A stretch of DNA of 64,000 bases, from assembly GCA_921293015.1 (NCBI GenBank), contig OV121094.1:6562764-6626763 (forward strand), written 5' to 3'. Position numbers and translations under genes: made by a program. Source of the stretch: Phorcus lineatus (taxonomy: Eukaryota; Mollusca; Gastropoda; Trochida; Trochidae). Shown piece after piece: positions 1-12,800 of the stretch. The number at the start of each line of letters is the position of its first letter. Position 1 is the stretch's first letter. The notes beneath the pieces were generated by a model. It saw nothing but the letters and a program-made list of their open reading frames with translations, made no database searches and was not told the DNA's origin.

Positions 1-2161
1 AGGTGCAGATAGCTGATTTTGACCAAAATCGCGGAAAAAGACTATGTCCAATGTATGCATATTGTTGTAGCGAGCGCGATAACTTTCTTAAAAATGCATA
101 TTTCTAAACCAAACTTTCATCAAATGTACATCACATCGTGTTCTATCGATTGAGCATTTAAAATTTCCTGTCAGAATCTTGGTTTGGGCTCCAGATTCGA
201 GCTTATATAGGTGCAGATAGCTGATTTTGACCAAAATCGCGGAAAAAGACTATGTCCAATGTATGCATATTGTTGTAGCGAGCGCGATAACTTTCTTAAA
301 AATGCATATTTCTAAACCAAACTTTCATCAAATGTACATCACATTGTGTTCTATCGATTGAGCATTTAAAATTTCCTGTCAGATTCTTGCTTTGGGCTCC
401 AGATTCGAGCTTATACAGGTGCAGATAGCTGATTTTGACCAAAATCGCGGAAAAAGACTATGTCCAATGTATGCATATTGTTGTAGCGAGCGCGATAACT
501 TTCTTAAAAATGCATATTTCTAAACCAAACTTTCATCAAATGTACATCACATCGTGTTCTATCGATTGAGCATTTAAAATTTCCTGTCAGAATCTTGGTT
601 TGGGCTCCAGATTCGAGCTTATACAGGTGCAGATAGCTGATTTTGACCAAAATCGCGGAAAAAGACTATGTCCAATGTATGCATATTGTTGTAGCGAGCG
701 CGATAACTTTCTTAAAAATGCATATTTCTAAACCAAACTTTCATCAAATGTACATCACATTGTGTTCTATCGATTGAGCATTTAAAATTTCCTGTCAGAT
801 TCCTGGTTTGGGCTCCAGATTCGAGCTTATATAGGTGCAGATAGCTGATTTTGACCAAAATCGCGGAAAAAGACTATGTCCAATGTATGCATATTGTTGT
901 AGCGAGCGCGATAACTTTCTTAAAAATGCATATTTCTAAACCAAACTTTCATCAAATGTACATCACATCGTGTTCTATCGATTGAGCATTTAAAATTTCC
1001 TGTCAGAATCTTGGTTTGGGCTCCAGATTCGAGCTTATACAGGTGCAGATAGCTGATTTTGACCAAAATCGCGGAAAAAGACTATGTCCAATGTATGCAT
1101 ATTGTTGTAGCGAGCGCGATAACTTTCTTAAAAATGCATATTTCTAAACCAAACTTTCATCAAATGTACATCACATTGTGTTCTATCGATTGAGCATTTA
1201 AAATTTCCTGTCAGATTCTTGGTTTGGGCTCCAGATTCGAGCTTATACAGGTGCAGATAGCTGATTTTGACCAAAATCGCGGAAAAAGACTATGTCCAAT
1301 GTATGCATATTGTTGTAGCGAGCGCGATAACTTTCTTAAAAATGCATATTTCTAAACCAAACTTTCATCAAATGTACATCACATTGTGTTCTATCGATTG
1401 AGCATTTAAAATTTCCTGTCAGATTCTTGGTTTGGGCTCCAGATTCGAGCTTATACAGGTGCAGATAGCTGATTTTGACCAAAATCGCGGAAAAAGACTA
1501 TGTCCAATGTATGCATATTGTTGTAGCGAGCGCGATAACTTTCTTAAAAATGCATATTTCTAAACCAAACTTTCATCAAATGTACATCACATTGTGTTCT
1601 ATCGATTGAGCATTTAAAATTTCCTGTCAGATTCTTGCTTTGGGCTCCAGATTCGAGCTTATACAGGTGCAGATAGCTGATTTTGACCAAAATCGCGGAA
1701 AAAGACTATGTCCAATGTATGCATATTGTTGTAGCGAGCGCGATAACTTTCTTAAACATGCATATTTCTAAACCAAACTTTCATCAAATGTACATCACAT
1801 TGTGTTCTATCGATTGAGCATTTAAAATTTCCTGTCTGATTCTTGGTTTGGGCTCCAGATTCGAGCTTATACAGGTGCAGAAAGCTGATTTTGACCAAAA
1901 TCGCGGAAAAAGACTATGTCCAATGTATGCATATTGTTGTAGCGAGCGCGATAACTTTCTTAAAAATGCATATTTCTAAACCAAACTTTCATCAAATGTA
2001 CATCACATTGTGTTCTATCGATTGAGCATTTAAAATTTCCTGTCAGAGTCTTGCTTTGGGCTCCAGATTCGAGCTTATACAGGTGCAGATAGCTGATTTT
2101 GACCAAAATCGCGGAAAAAGACTATGTCCAATGTATGCATATTGTTGTAGCGAGCGCGATA

Positions 2162-5100
2162 TCTTTCTTAAAAATGCATATTTCTAAACCAAACTTTCAT
2201 CAAATGTACATCACATTGTGTTCTATCGATTGAGCATTTAAAATTTCCTGTCAGATTCTTGCTTTGGGCTCCAGATTCGAGCTTATACAGGTGCAGATAG
2301 CTGATTTTGACCAAAATCGCGGAAAAAGACTATGTCCAATGTATGCATATTGTTGTAGCGAGCGCGATAACTTTCTTAAAAATGCATATTTCTAAACCAA
2401 ACTTTCATCAAATGTACATCACATCGTGTTCTATCGATTGAGCATTTAAAATTTCCTGTCAGAATCTTGGTTTGGGCTCCAGATTCGAGCTTATACAGGT
2501 GCAGATAGCTGATTTTGACCAAAATCGCGGAAAAAGACTATGTCCAATGTATGCATATTGTTGTAGCGAGCGCGATAACTTTCTTAAAAATGCATATTTC
2601 TAAACCAAACTTTCATCAAATGTACATCACATTGTGTTCTATCGATTGAGCATTTAAAATTTCCTGTCAGATTCCTGGTTTGGGCTCCAGATTCGAGCTT
2701 ATATAGGTGCAGATAGCTGATTTTGACCAAAATCGCGGAAAAAGACTATGTCCAATGTATGCATATTGTTGTAGCGAGCGCGATAACTTTCTTAAAAATG
2801 CATATTTCTAAACCAAACTTTCATCAAATGTACATCACATCGTGTTCTATCGATTGAGCATTTAAAATTTCCTGTCAGAATCTTGGTTTGGGCTCCAGAT
2901 TCGAGCTTATACAGGTGCAGATAGCTGATTTTGACCAAAATCGCGGAAAAAGACTATGTCCAATGTATGCATATTGTTGTAGCGAGCGCGATAACTTTCT
3001 TAAAAATGCATATTTCTAAACCAAACTTTCATCAAATGTACATCACATTGTGTTCTATCGATTGAGCATTTAAAATTTCCTGTCAGATTCTTGCTTTGGG
3101 CTCTAGATTCGAGCTTATACAGGTGCAGATAGCTGATTTTGACCAAAATCGCGGAAAAAGACTATGTCCAATGTATGCATATTGTTGTAGCGAGCGCGAT
3201 AACTTTCTTAAAAATGCATATTTCTAAACCAAACTTTCATCAAATGTACATCACATCGTGTTCTATCGATTGAGCATTTAAAATTTCCTGTCAGAATCTT
3301 GGTTTGGGCTCCAGATTCGAGCTTATACAGGTGCAGATAGCTGATTTTGACCAAAATCGCGGAAAAAGACTATGTCCAATGTATGCATATTGTTGTAGCG
3401 AGCGCGATAACTTTCTTAAAAATGCATATTTCTAAACCAAACTTTCATCAAATGTACATCACATTGTGTTCTATCGATTGAGCATTTAAAATTTCCTGTC
3501 AGATTCTTGCTTTGGGCTCCAGATTCGAGCTTATACAGGTGCAGATAGCTGATTTTGACCAAAATCGCGGAAAAAGACTATGTCCAATGTATGCATATTG
3601 TTGTAGCGAGCGCGATAACTTTCTTAAACATGCATATTTCTAAACCAAACTTTCATCAAATGTACATCACATTGTGTTCTATCGATTGAGCATTTAAAAT
3701 TTCCTGTCTGATTCTTGGTTTGGGCTCCAGATTCGAGCTTATACAGGTGCAGAAAGCTGATTTTGACCAAAATCGCGGAAAAAGACTATGTCCAATGTAT
3801 GCATATTGTTGTAGCGAGCGCGATAACTTTCTTAAAAATGCATATTTCTAAACCAAACTTTCATCAAATGTACATCACATTGTGTTCTATCGATTGAGCA
3901 TTTAAAATTTCCTGTCAGAGTCTTGCTTTGGGCTCCAGATTCGAGCTTATACAGGTGCAGATAGCTGATTTTGACCAAAATCGCGGAAAAAGACTATGTC
4001 CAATGTATGCATATTGTTGTAGCGAGCGCGATAACTTTCTTAAAAATGCATATTTCTAAACCAAACTTTCATCAAATGTACATCACATCGTGTTCTATCG
4101 ATTGAGCATTTAAAATTTCCTGTCAGAATCTTGGTTTGGGCTCCAGATTCGAGCTTATACAGGTGCAGATAGCTGATTTTGACCAAAATCGCGGAAAAAG
4201 ACTATGTCCAATGTATGCATATTGTTGTAGCGAGCGCGATAACTTTCTTAAAAATGCATATTTCTAAACCAAACTTTCATCAAATGTACATCACATTGTG
4301 TTCTATCGATTGAGCATTTAAAATTTCCTGTCAGAATCTTGGTTTGGGCTCCAGATTCGAGCTTATATAGGTGCAGATAGCTGATTTTGACCAAAATCGC
4401 GGAAAAAAGACTATGTTTAATGTATGCATATTGTTGTAGCGAGCGCGATAACTTTCTTAAAAATGCATATTTCTAAACCAAACTTTCATCAAATGTACAT
4501 CACATCGTGTTCTATCGATTGAGCATTTAAAATTTCCTGTCAGAATCTTGGTTTGGGCTCCAGATTCGAGCTTATATAGGTGCAGATAGCTGATTTTGAC
4601 CAAAATCGCGGAAAAAGACTATGTCCAATGTATGCATATTGTTGTAGCGAGCGCGATAACTTTCTTAAAAATGCATATTTCTAAACCAAACTTTCATCAA
4701 ATGTACATCACATTGTGTTCTATCGATTGAGCATTTAAAATTTCCTGTCAGATTCTTGCTTTGGGCTCCAGATTCGAGCTTATACAGGTGCAGATAGCTG
4801 ATTTTGACCAAAATCGCGGAAAAAGACTATGTCCAATGTATGCATATTGTTGTAGCGAGCGCGATAACTTTCTTAAAAATGCATATTTCTAAACCAAACT
4901 TTCATCAAATGTACATCACATCGTGTTCTATCGATTGAGCATTTAAAATTTCCTGTCAGAATCTTGCTTTGGGCTCCAGATTCGAGCTTATACAGGTGCA
5001 GATAGCTGATTTTGACCAAAATCGCGGAAAAAGACTATGTCCAATGTATGCATATTGTTGTAGCGAGCGCGATAACTTTCTTAAAAATGCATATTTCTAA

Positions 5101-8100
5101 ACCAAACTTTCATCAAATGTACATCACATTGTGTTCTATCGATTGAGCATTTAAAATTTCCTGTCAGATTCCTGGTTTGGGCTCAAGATTCGAGCTTATA
5201 TAGGTGCAGATAGCTGATTTTGACCAAAATCGCGGAAAAAGACTATGTCCAATGTATGCATATTGTTGTAGCGAGCGCGATAACTTTCTTAAAAATGCAT
5301 ATTTCTAAACCAAACTTTCATCAAATGTACATCACATCGTGTTCTATCGATTGAGCATTTAAAATTTCCTGTCAGAATCTTGGTTTGGGCTCCAGATTCG
5401 AGCTTATACAGGTGCAGATAGCTGATTTTGACCAAAATCGCGGAAAAAGACTATGTCCAATGTATGCATATTGTTGTAGCGAGCGCGATAACTTTCTTAA
5501 AAATGCATATTTCTAAACCAAACTTTCATCAAATGTACATCACATTGTGTTCTATCGATTGAGCATTTAAAATTTCCTGTCAGATTCTTGGTTTGGGCTC
5601 CAGATTCGAGCTTATACAGGTGCAGATAGCTGATTTTGACCAAAATCGCGGAAAAAGACTATGTCCAATGTATGCATATTGTTGTAGCGAGCGCGATAAC
5701 TTTCTTAAAAATGCATATTTCTAAACCAAACTTTCATCAAATGTACATCACATTGTGTTCTATCGATTGAGCATTTAAAATTTCCTGTCAGATTCTTGGT
5801 TTGGGCTCCAGATTCGAGCTTATACAGGTGCAGATAGCTGATTTTGACCAAAATCGCGGAAAAAGACTATGTCCAATGTATGCATATTGTTGTAGCGAGC
5901 GCGATAACTTTCTTAAAAATGCATATTTCTAAACCAAACTTTCATCAAATGTACATCACATTGTGTTCTATCGATTGAGCATTTAAAATTTCTTGTCAGA
6001 TTCTTGCTTTGGGCTCCAGATTCGAGCTTATACAGGTGAAGATAGCTGATTTTGACCAAAATCGCGGAAAAAGACTATGTCCAATGTATGCATATTGTTG
6101 TAGCGAGCGCAATAACTATCTTAAAAATGCATATTTCTAAACCAAACTTTCATCAAATGTACATCACATTGTGTTCTATCGATTGAGCAATACCAATTTC
6201 CTGTCAGATTCTTGGTTTGGGCTCTAGATTCGAGCTTATACAGGTGCAGATAGCTGTTTTTGACCAAAATCGCGGAAAAAGACTATGTCTAATGTATGCA
6301 TACTGTTGTAGCGAGCGCGATAACTTTCTTAAAAATGCATATTTCTAAACTTAACTTTCATCAAATGTACATCACATTGTGTTCTATCGATTGAGCATTT
6401 AAAATTTCCTGTCAAATTCTTGCTTTGGGCTCCAGATTCGAGCTTATACAGGTGCAGATAGCTGATTTTGACCAAAATCGCGGAAAAAGACTATGTCCAA
6501 TGTATGCATATTGTTGTAGCGAGCGCGATAACTTTCTTAAAAATGCATATTTCTAAACCAAACTTTCATCAAATGTACATCACATCGTGTTCTATCGATT
6601 GAGCATTTAAAATTTCCTGTCAGATTCTTGGTTTGGGCTCCAGATACGAGCTTATACAGGTGCAGATAGCTGATTTTGACCAAAATCGCGGAAAAAGACT
6701 ATGTCCAATGTATGCACATTGTTGTAGCGAGCACGATAACTTTCTTAAAAATGCATATTTCTAAACCAAACTTTCATCAAATGTACATCACATTGTGTTC
6801 TATCGATTGAGCAATACCAATTTCCTGTCAGATTCTTGGTTTGGGCTCCAGATTCGAGCTTATACAGGTGCAGATAGCTGATTTTGACCAAAATCGCGGA
6901 AAAAGACTATGTCCAATGTATGCATATTGTTGTAGCGAGCGCGATAACTTTCTTAAAAATGCATATTTCTAAACCAAACTTTCATCAAATGTACATCACA
7001 TTGTGTTCTATCGATTGAGCATTTAAAATTTCTTGTCAGATTCTTGCTTTGGGCTCCAGATTCGAGCTTATACAGGTGCAGATAGCTGATTTTGACCAAA
7101 ATCGCGGAAAAAGACTATGTCCAATGTATGCATATTGTTGTAGCGAGCGCGATAACTTTCTTAAAAATGCATATTTCTAAACCAAACTTTCATCAAATGT
7201 ACATCACATCGTGTTCTATCGATTGAGCATTTAAAATTTCCTGTCAGATTCTTGCTTTGGGCTCCAGATTCGAGCTTATACAGGTGCAGATAGCTGATTT
7301 TGACCAAAATCGCGGAAAAAGACTATGTCCAATGTATGCATATTGTTGTAGCGAGCGCGATAACTTTCTTAAAAATGCATATTTCTAAACCAAACTTTCA
7401 TCAAATGTACATCACATTGTGTTCTATCGATTGAGCATTTAAAATTTCCTGTCAGATTCTTGGTTTGGGCTCTAGATTCGAGCTTATACAGGTGCAGATA
7501 GCTGTTTTTGACCAAAATCGCGGAAAAAGACTATGTCTAATGTATGCATATTGTTGTAGCGAGCGCGATAACTTTCTTAAAAATGCATATTTCTAAACTT
7601 AACTTTCATCAAATGTACATCACATTGTGTTCTATCGATTGAGCATTTAAAATTTCCTGTCAGATTCTTGCTTTGGGCTCCAGATTCGAGCTTATACAGG
7701 TGCAGATAGCTGATTTTGACCAAAATCGCGGAAAAAGACTATGTCCAATGTATGCATATTGTTGTAGCGAGCACGATAACTTTCTTAAAAATGCATATTT
7801 CTAAACCAAACTTTCATCAAATGTACATCACATTGTGTTCTATCGATTGAGCATTTAAAATTTCCTGTCAGATTCTTGCTTTGGGCTCTAGATTCGAGCT
7901 TATACAGGTGCAGATAGCTGATTTTGACCAAAATCGCGGAAAAAGACTATGTCCAATGTATGCATATTGTTGTAGCGAGCGCGATAACTTTCTTAAAAAT
8001 GCATATTTCTAAACCAAACTTTCATCAAATGTACATCACATCGTGTTCTATCGATTGAGCATTTAAAATTTCCTGTCAGAATCTTGGTTTGGGCTCCAGA

Positions 8101-9858
8101 TTCGAGCTTATACAGGTGCAGATAGCTGATTTTGACCAAAATCGCGGAAAAAGACTATGTCCAATGTATGCATATTGTTGTAGCGAGCGCGATAACTTTC
8201 TTAAAAATGCATATTTCTAAACCAAACTTTCATCAAATGTACATCACATTGTGTTCTATCGATTGAGCATTTAAAATTTCCTGTCAGATTCTTGCTTTGG
8301 GCTCCAGATTCGAGCTTATACAGGTGCAGATAGCTGATTTTGACCAAAATCGCGGAAAAAGACTATGTCCAATGTATGCATATTGTTGTAGCGAGCGCGA
8401 TAACTTTCTTAAACATGCATATTTCTAAACCAAACTTTCATCAAATGTACATCACATTGTGTTCTATCGATTGAGCATTTAAAATTTCCTGTCTGATTCT
8501 TGGTTTGGGCTCCAGATTCGAGCTTATACAGGTGCAGAAAGCTGATTTTGACCAAAATCGCGGAAAAAGACTATGTCCAATGTATGCATATTGTTGTAGC
8601 GAGCGCGATAACTTTCTTAAAAATGCATATTTCTAAACCAAACTTTCATCAAATGTACATCACATTGTGTTCTATCGATTGAGCATTTAAAATTTCCTGT
8701 CAGATTCTTGCTTTGGGCTCCAGATTCGAGCTTATACAGGTGCAGATAGCTGATTTTGACCAAAATCGCGGAAAAAGACTATGTCCAATGTATGCATATT
8801 GTTGTAGCGAGCGCGATAACTTTCTTAAAAATGCATATTTCTAAACCAAACTTTCATCAAATGTACATCACATCGTGTTCTATCGATTGAGCATTTAAAA
8901 TTTCCTGTCAGAATCTTGGTTTGGGCTCCAGATTCGAGCTTATACAGGTGCAGATAGCTGATTTTGACCAAAATCGCGGAAAAAGACTATGTCCAATGTA
9001 TGCATATTGTTGTAGCGAGCGCGATAACTTTCTTAAAAATGCATATTTCTAAACCAAACTTTCATCAAATGTACATCACATTGTGTTCTATCGATTGAGC
9101 ATTTAAAATTTCTTGTCAGATTCTTGCTTTGGGCTCCAGATTCGAGCTTATACAGGTGCAGATAGCTGATTTTGACCAAAATCGCGGAAAAAGACTATGT
9201 CCAATGTATGCATATTGTTGTAGCGAGCGCGATAACTTTCTTAAAAATGCATATTTCTAAACCAAACTTTCATCAAATGTACATCACATCGTGTTCTATC
9301 GATTGAGCATTTAAAATTTCCTGTCAGAATCTTGGTTTGGGCTCCAGATTCGAGCTTATACAGGTGCAGATAGCTGATTTTGACCAAAATCGCGGAAAAA
9401 GACTATGTCCAATGTATGCATATTGTTGTAGCGAGCGCGATAACTTTCTTAAAAATGCATATTTCTAAACCAAACTTTCATCAAATGTACATCACATTGT
9501 GTTCTATCGATTGAGCATTTAAAATTTCCTGTCAGATTCTTGGTTTGGGCTCTAGATTCGAGCTTATACAGGTGCAGATAGCTGTTTTTGACCAAAATCG
9601 CGGAAAAAGACTATGTCTAATGTATGCATATTGTTGTAGCGAGCGCGATAACTTTCTTAAAAATGCATATTTCTAAACTTAACTTTCATCAAATGTACAT
9701 CACATTGTGTTCTATCGATTGAGCATTTAAAATTTCCTGTCAGATTCTTGCTTTGGGCTCCAGATTCGAGCTTATACAGGTGCAGATAGCTGATTTTGAC
9801 CAAAATCGCGGAAAAAGACTATGTCCAATGTATGCATATTGTTGTAGCGAGCGCGATA
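2162..9858 (+). repeat. 37-monomer higher-order block, copy 1 (about 7.7 kb)
   Basis: This block recurs immediately downstream at an offset of 7,697 bp, or 7,696 bp beyond the extra A at 4403-4408; 37 x 208 = 7,696. Rare variants recur at exactly that spacing: tatgtTTaatg near 4415, gctcAagattcg near 5184, ggtgAagatag near 6038, cgcAataactAtc at 6111, gatAcgag near 6645 and tgcaCattg near 6716. The left edge lies between the private base change at about 2161 (gatatcttt) and the next shared variant. Edges are accurate to about one monomer. Confidence 0.9.
5991..6430 (+). repeat. Variant cassette found five times, dispersed
   Basis: A run of linked variants spans two to three monomers: tttcTtgtcag, then cgcAataactAtc, then gcaatacc, then gctgTttttgacc with gtcTaatg and tatgcataCtg, then gtcAaattcttgc. 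It occurs here and again with cgcAata at 13807, 37392, 43216 and 58816. Spacings are 7,696, then 5,824 and 15,600 (75 x 208). Between 13807 and 43216 the distance is 29,409, which equals 137 monomers plus the 915-bp insertion minus the two 1-bp deletions. The cassette therefore moved in register. Confidence 0.8.
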
Positions 9859-12800
9859 ACTTTCTTAAAAATGCATATTTCTAAACCAAACTTTCATCAA
9901 ATGTACATCACATTGTGTTCTATCGATTGAGCATTTAAAATTTCCTGTCAGATTCTTGCTTTGGGCTCCAGATTCGAGCTTATACAGGTGCAGATAGCTG
10001 ATTTTGACCAAAATCGCGGAAAAAGACTATGTCCAATGTATGCATATTGTTGTAGCGAGCGCGATAACTTTCTTAAAAATGCATATTTCTAAACCAAACT
10101 TTCATCAAATGTACATCACATCGTGTTCTATCGATTGAGCATTTAAAATTTCCTGTCAGAATCTTGGTTTGGGCTCCAGATTCGAGCTTATACAGGTGCA
10201 GATAGCTGATTTTGACCAAAATCGCGGAAAAAGACTATGTCCAATGTATGCATATTGTTGTAGCGAGCGCGATAACTTTCTTAAAAATGCATATTTCTAA
10301 ACCAAACTTTCATCAAATGTACATCACATTGTGTTCTATCGATTGAGCATTTAAAATTTCCTGTCAGATTCCTGGTTTGGGCTCCAGATTCGAGCTTATA
10401 TAGGTGCAGATAGCTGATTTTGACCAAAATCGCGGAAAAAGACTATGTCCAATGTATGCATATTGTTGTAGCGAGCGCGATAACTTTCTTAAAAATGCAT
10501 ATTTCTAAACCAAACTTTCATCAAATGTACATCACATCGTGTTCTATCGATTGAGCATTTAAAATTTCCTGTCAGAATCTTGGTTTGGGCTCCAGATTCG
10601 AGCTTATACAGGTGCAGATAGCTGATTTTGACCAAAATCGCGGAAAAAGACTATGTCCAATGTATGCATATTGTTGTAGCGAGCGCGATAACTTTCTTAA
10701 AAATGCATATTTCTAAACCAAACTTTCATCAAATGTACATCACATTGTGTTCTATCGATTGAGCATTTAAAATTTCCTGTCAGATTCTTGCTTTGGGCTC
10801 TAGATTCGAGCTTATACAGGTGCAGATAGCTGATTTTGACCAAAATCGCGGAAAAAGACTATGTCCAATGTATGCATATTGTTGTAGCGAGCGCGATAAC
10901 TTTCTTAAAAATGCATATTTCTAAACCAAACTTTCATCAAATGTACATCACATCGTGTTCTATCGATTGAGCATTTAAAATTTCCTGTCAGAATCTTGGT
11001 TTGGGCTCCAGATTCGAGCTTATACAGGTGCAGATAGCTGATTTTGACCAAAATCGCGGAAAAAGACTATGTCCAATGTATGCATATTGTTGTAGCGAGC
11101 GCGATAACTTTCTTAAAAATGCATATTTCTAAACCAAACTTTCATCAAATGTACATCACATTGTGTTCTATCGATTGAGCATTTAAAATTTCCTGTCAGA
11201 TTCTTGCTTTGGGCTCCAGATTCGAGCTTATACAGGTGCAGATAGCTGATTTTGACCAAAATCGCGGAAAAAGACTATGTCCAATGTATGCATATTGTTG
11301 TAGCGAGCGCGATAACTTTCTTAAACATGCATATTTCTAAACCAAACTTTCATCAAATGTACATCACATTGTGTTCTATCGATTGAGCATTTAAAATTTC
11401 CTGTCTGATTCTTGGTTTGGGCTCCAGATTCGAGCTTATACAGGTGCAGAAAGCTGATTTTGACCAAAATCGCGGAAAAAGACTATGTCCAATGTATGCA
11501 TATTGTTGTAGCGAGCGCGATAACTTTCTTAAAAATGCATATTTCTAAACCAAACTTTCATCAAATGTACATCACATTGTGTTCTATCGATTGAGCATTT
11601 AAAATTTCCTGTCAGAGTCTTGCTTTGGGCTCCAGATTCGAGCTTATACAGGTGCAGATAGCTGATTTTGACCAAAATCGCGGAAAAAGACTATGTCCAA
11701 TGTATGCATATTGTTGTAGCGAGCGCGATAACTTTCTTAAAAATGCATATTTCTAAACCAAACTTTCATCAAATGTACATCACATCGTGTTCTATCGATT
11801 GAGCATTTAAAATTTCCTGTCAGAATCTTGGTTTGGGCTCCAGATTCGAGCTTATACAGGTGCAGATAGCTGATTTTGACCAAAATCGCGGAAAAAGACT
11901 ATGTCCAATGTATGCATATTGTTGTAGCGAGCGCGATAACTTTCTTAAAAATGCATATTTCTAAACCAAACTTTCATCAAATGTACATCACATTGTGTTC
12001 TATCGATTGAGCATTTAAAATTTCCTGTCAGAATCTTGGTTTGGGCTCCAGATTCGAGCTTATATAGGTGCAGATAGCTGATTTTGACCAAAATCGCGGA
12101 AAAAGACTATGTTTAATGTATGCATATTGTTGTAGCGAGCGCGATAACTTTCTTAAAAATGCATATTTCTAAACCAAACTTTCATCAAATGTACATCACA
12201 TCGTGTTCTATCGATTGAGCATTTAAAATTTCCTGTCAGAATCTTGGTTTGGGCTCCAGATTCGAGCTTATATAGGTGCAGATAGCTGATTTTGACCAAA
12301 ATCGCGGAAAAAGACTATGTCCAATGTATGCATATTGTTGTAGCGAGCGCGATAACTTTCTTAAAAATGCATATTTCTAAACCAAACTTTCATCAAATGT
12401 ACATCACATTGTGTTCTATCGATTGAGCATTTAAAATTTCCTGTCAGATTCTTGCTTTGGGCTCCAGATTCGAGCTTATACAGGTGCAGATAGCTGATTT
12501 TGACCAAAATCGCGGAAAAAGACTATGTCCAATGTATGCATATTGTTGTAGCGAGCGCGATAACTTTCTTAAAAATGCATATTTCTAAACCAAACTTTCA
12601 TCAAATGTACATCACATCGTGTTCTATCGATTGAGCATTTAAAATTTCCTGTCAGAATCTTGCTTTGGGCTCCAGATTCGAGCTTATACAGGTGCAGATA
12701 GCTGATTTTGACCAAAATCGCGGAAAAAGACTATGTCCAATGTATGCATATTGTTGTAGCGAGCGCGATAACTTTCTTAAAAATGCATATTTCTAAACCA

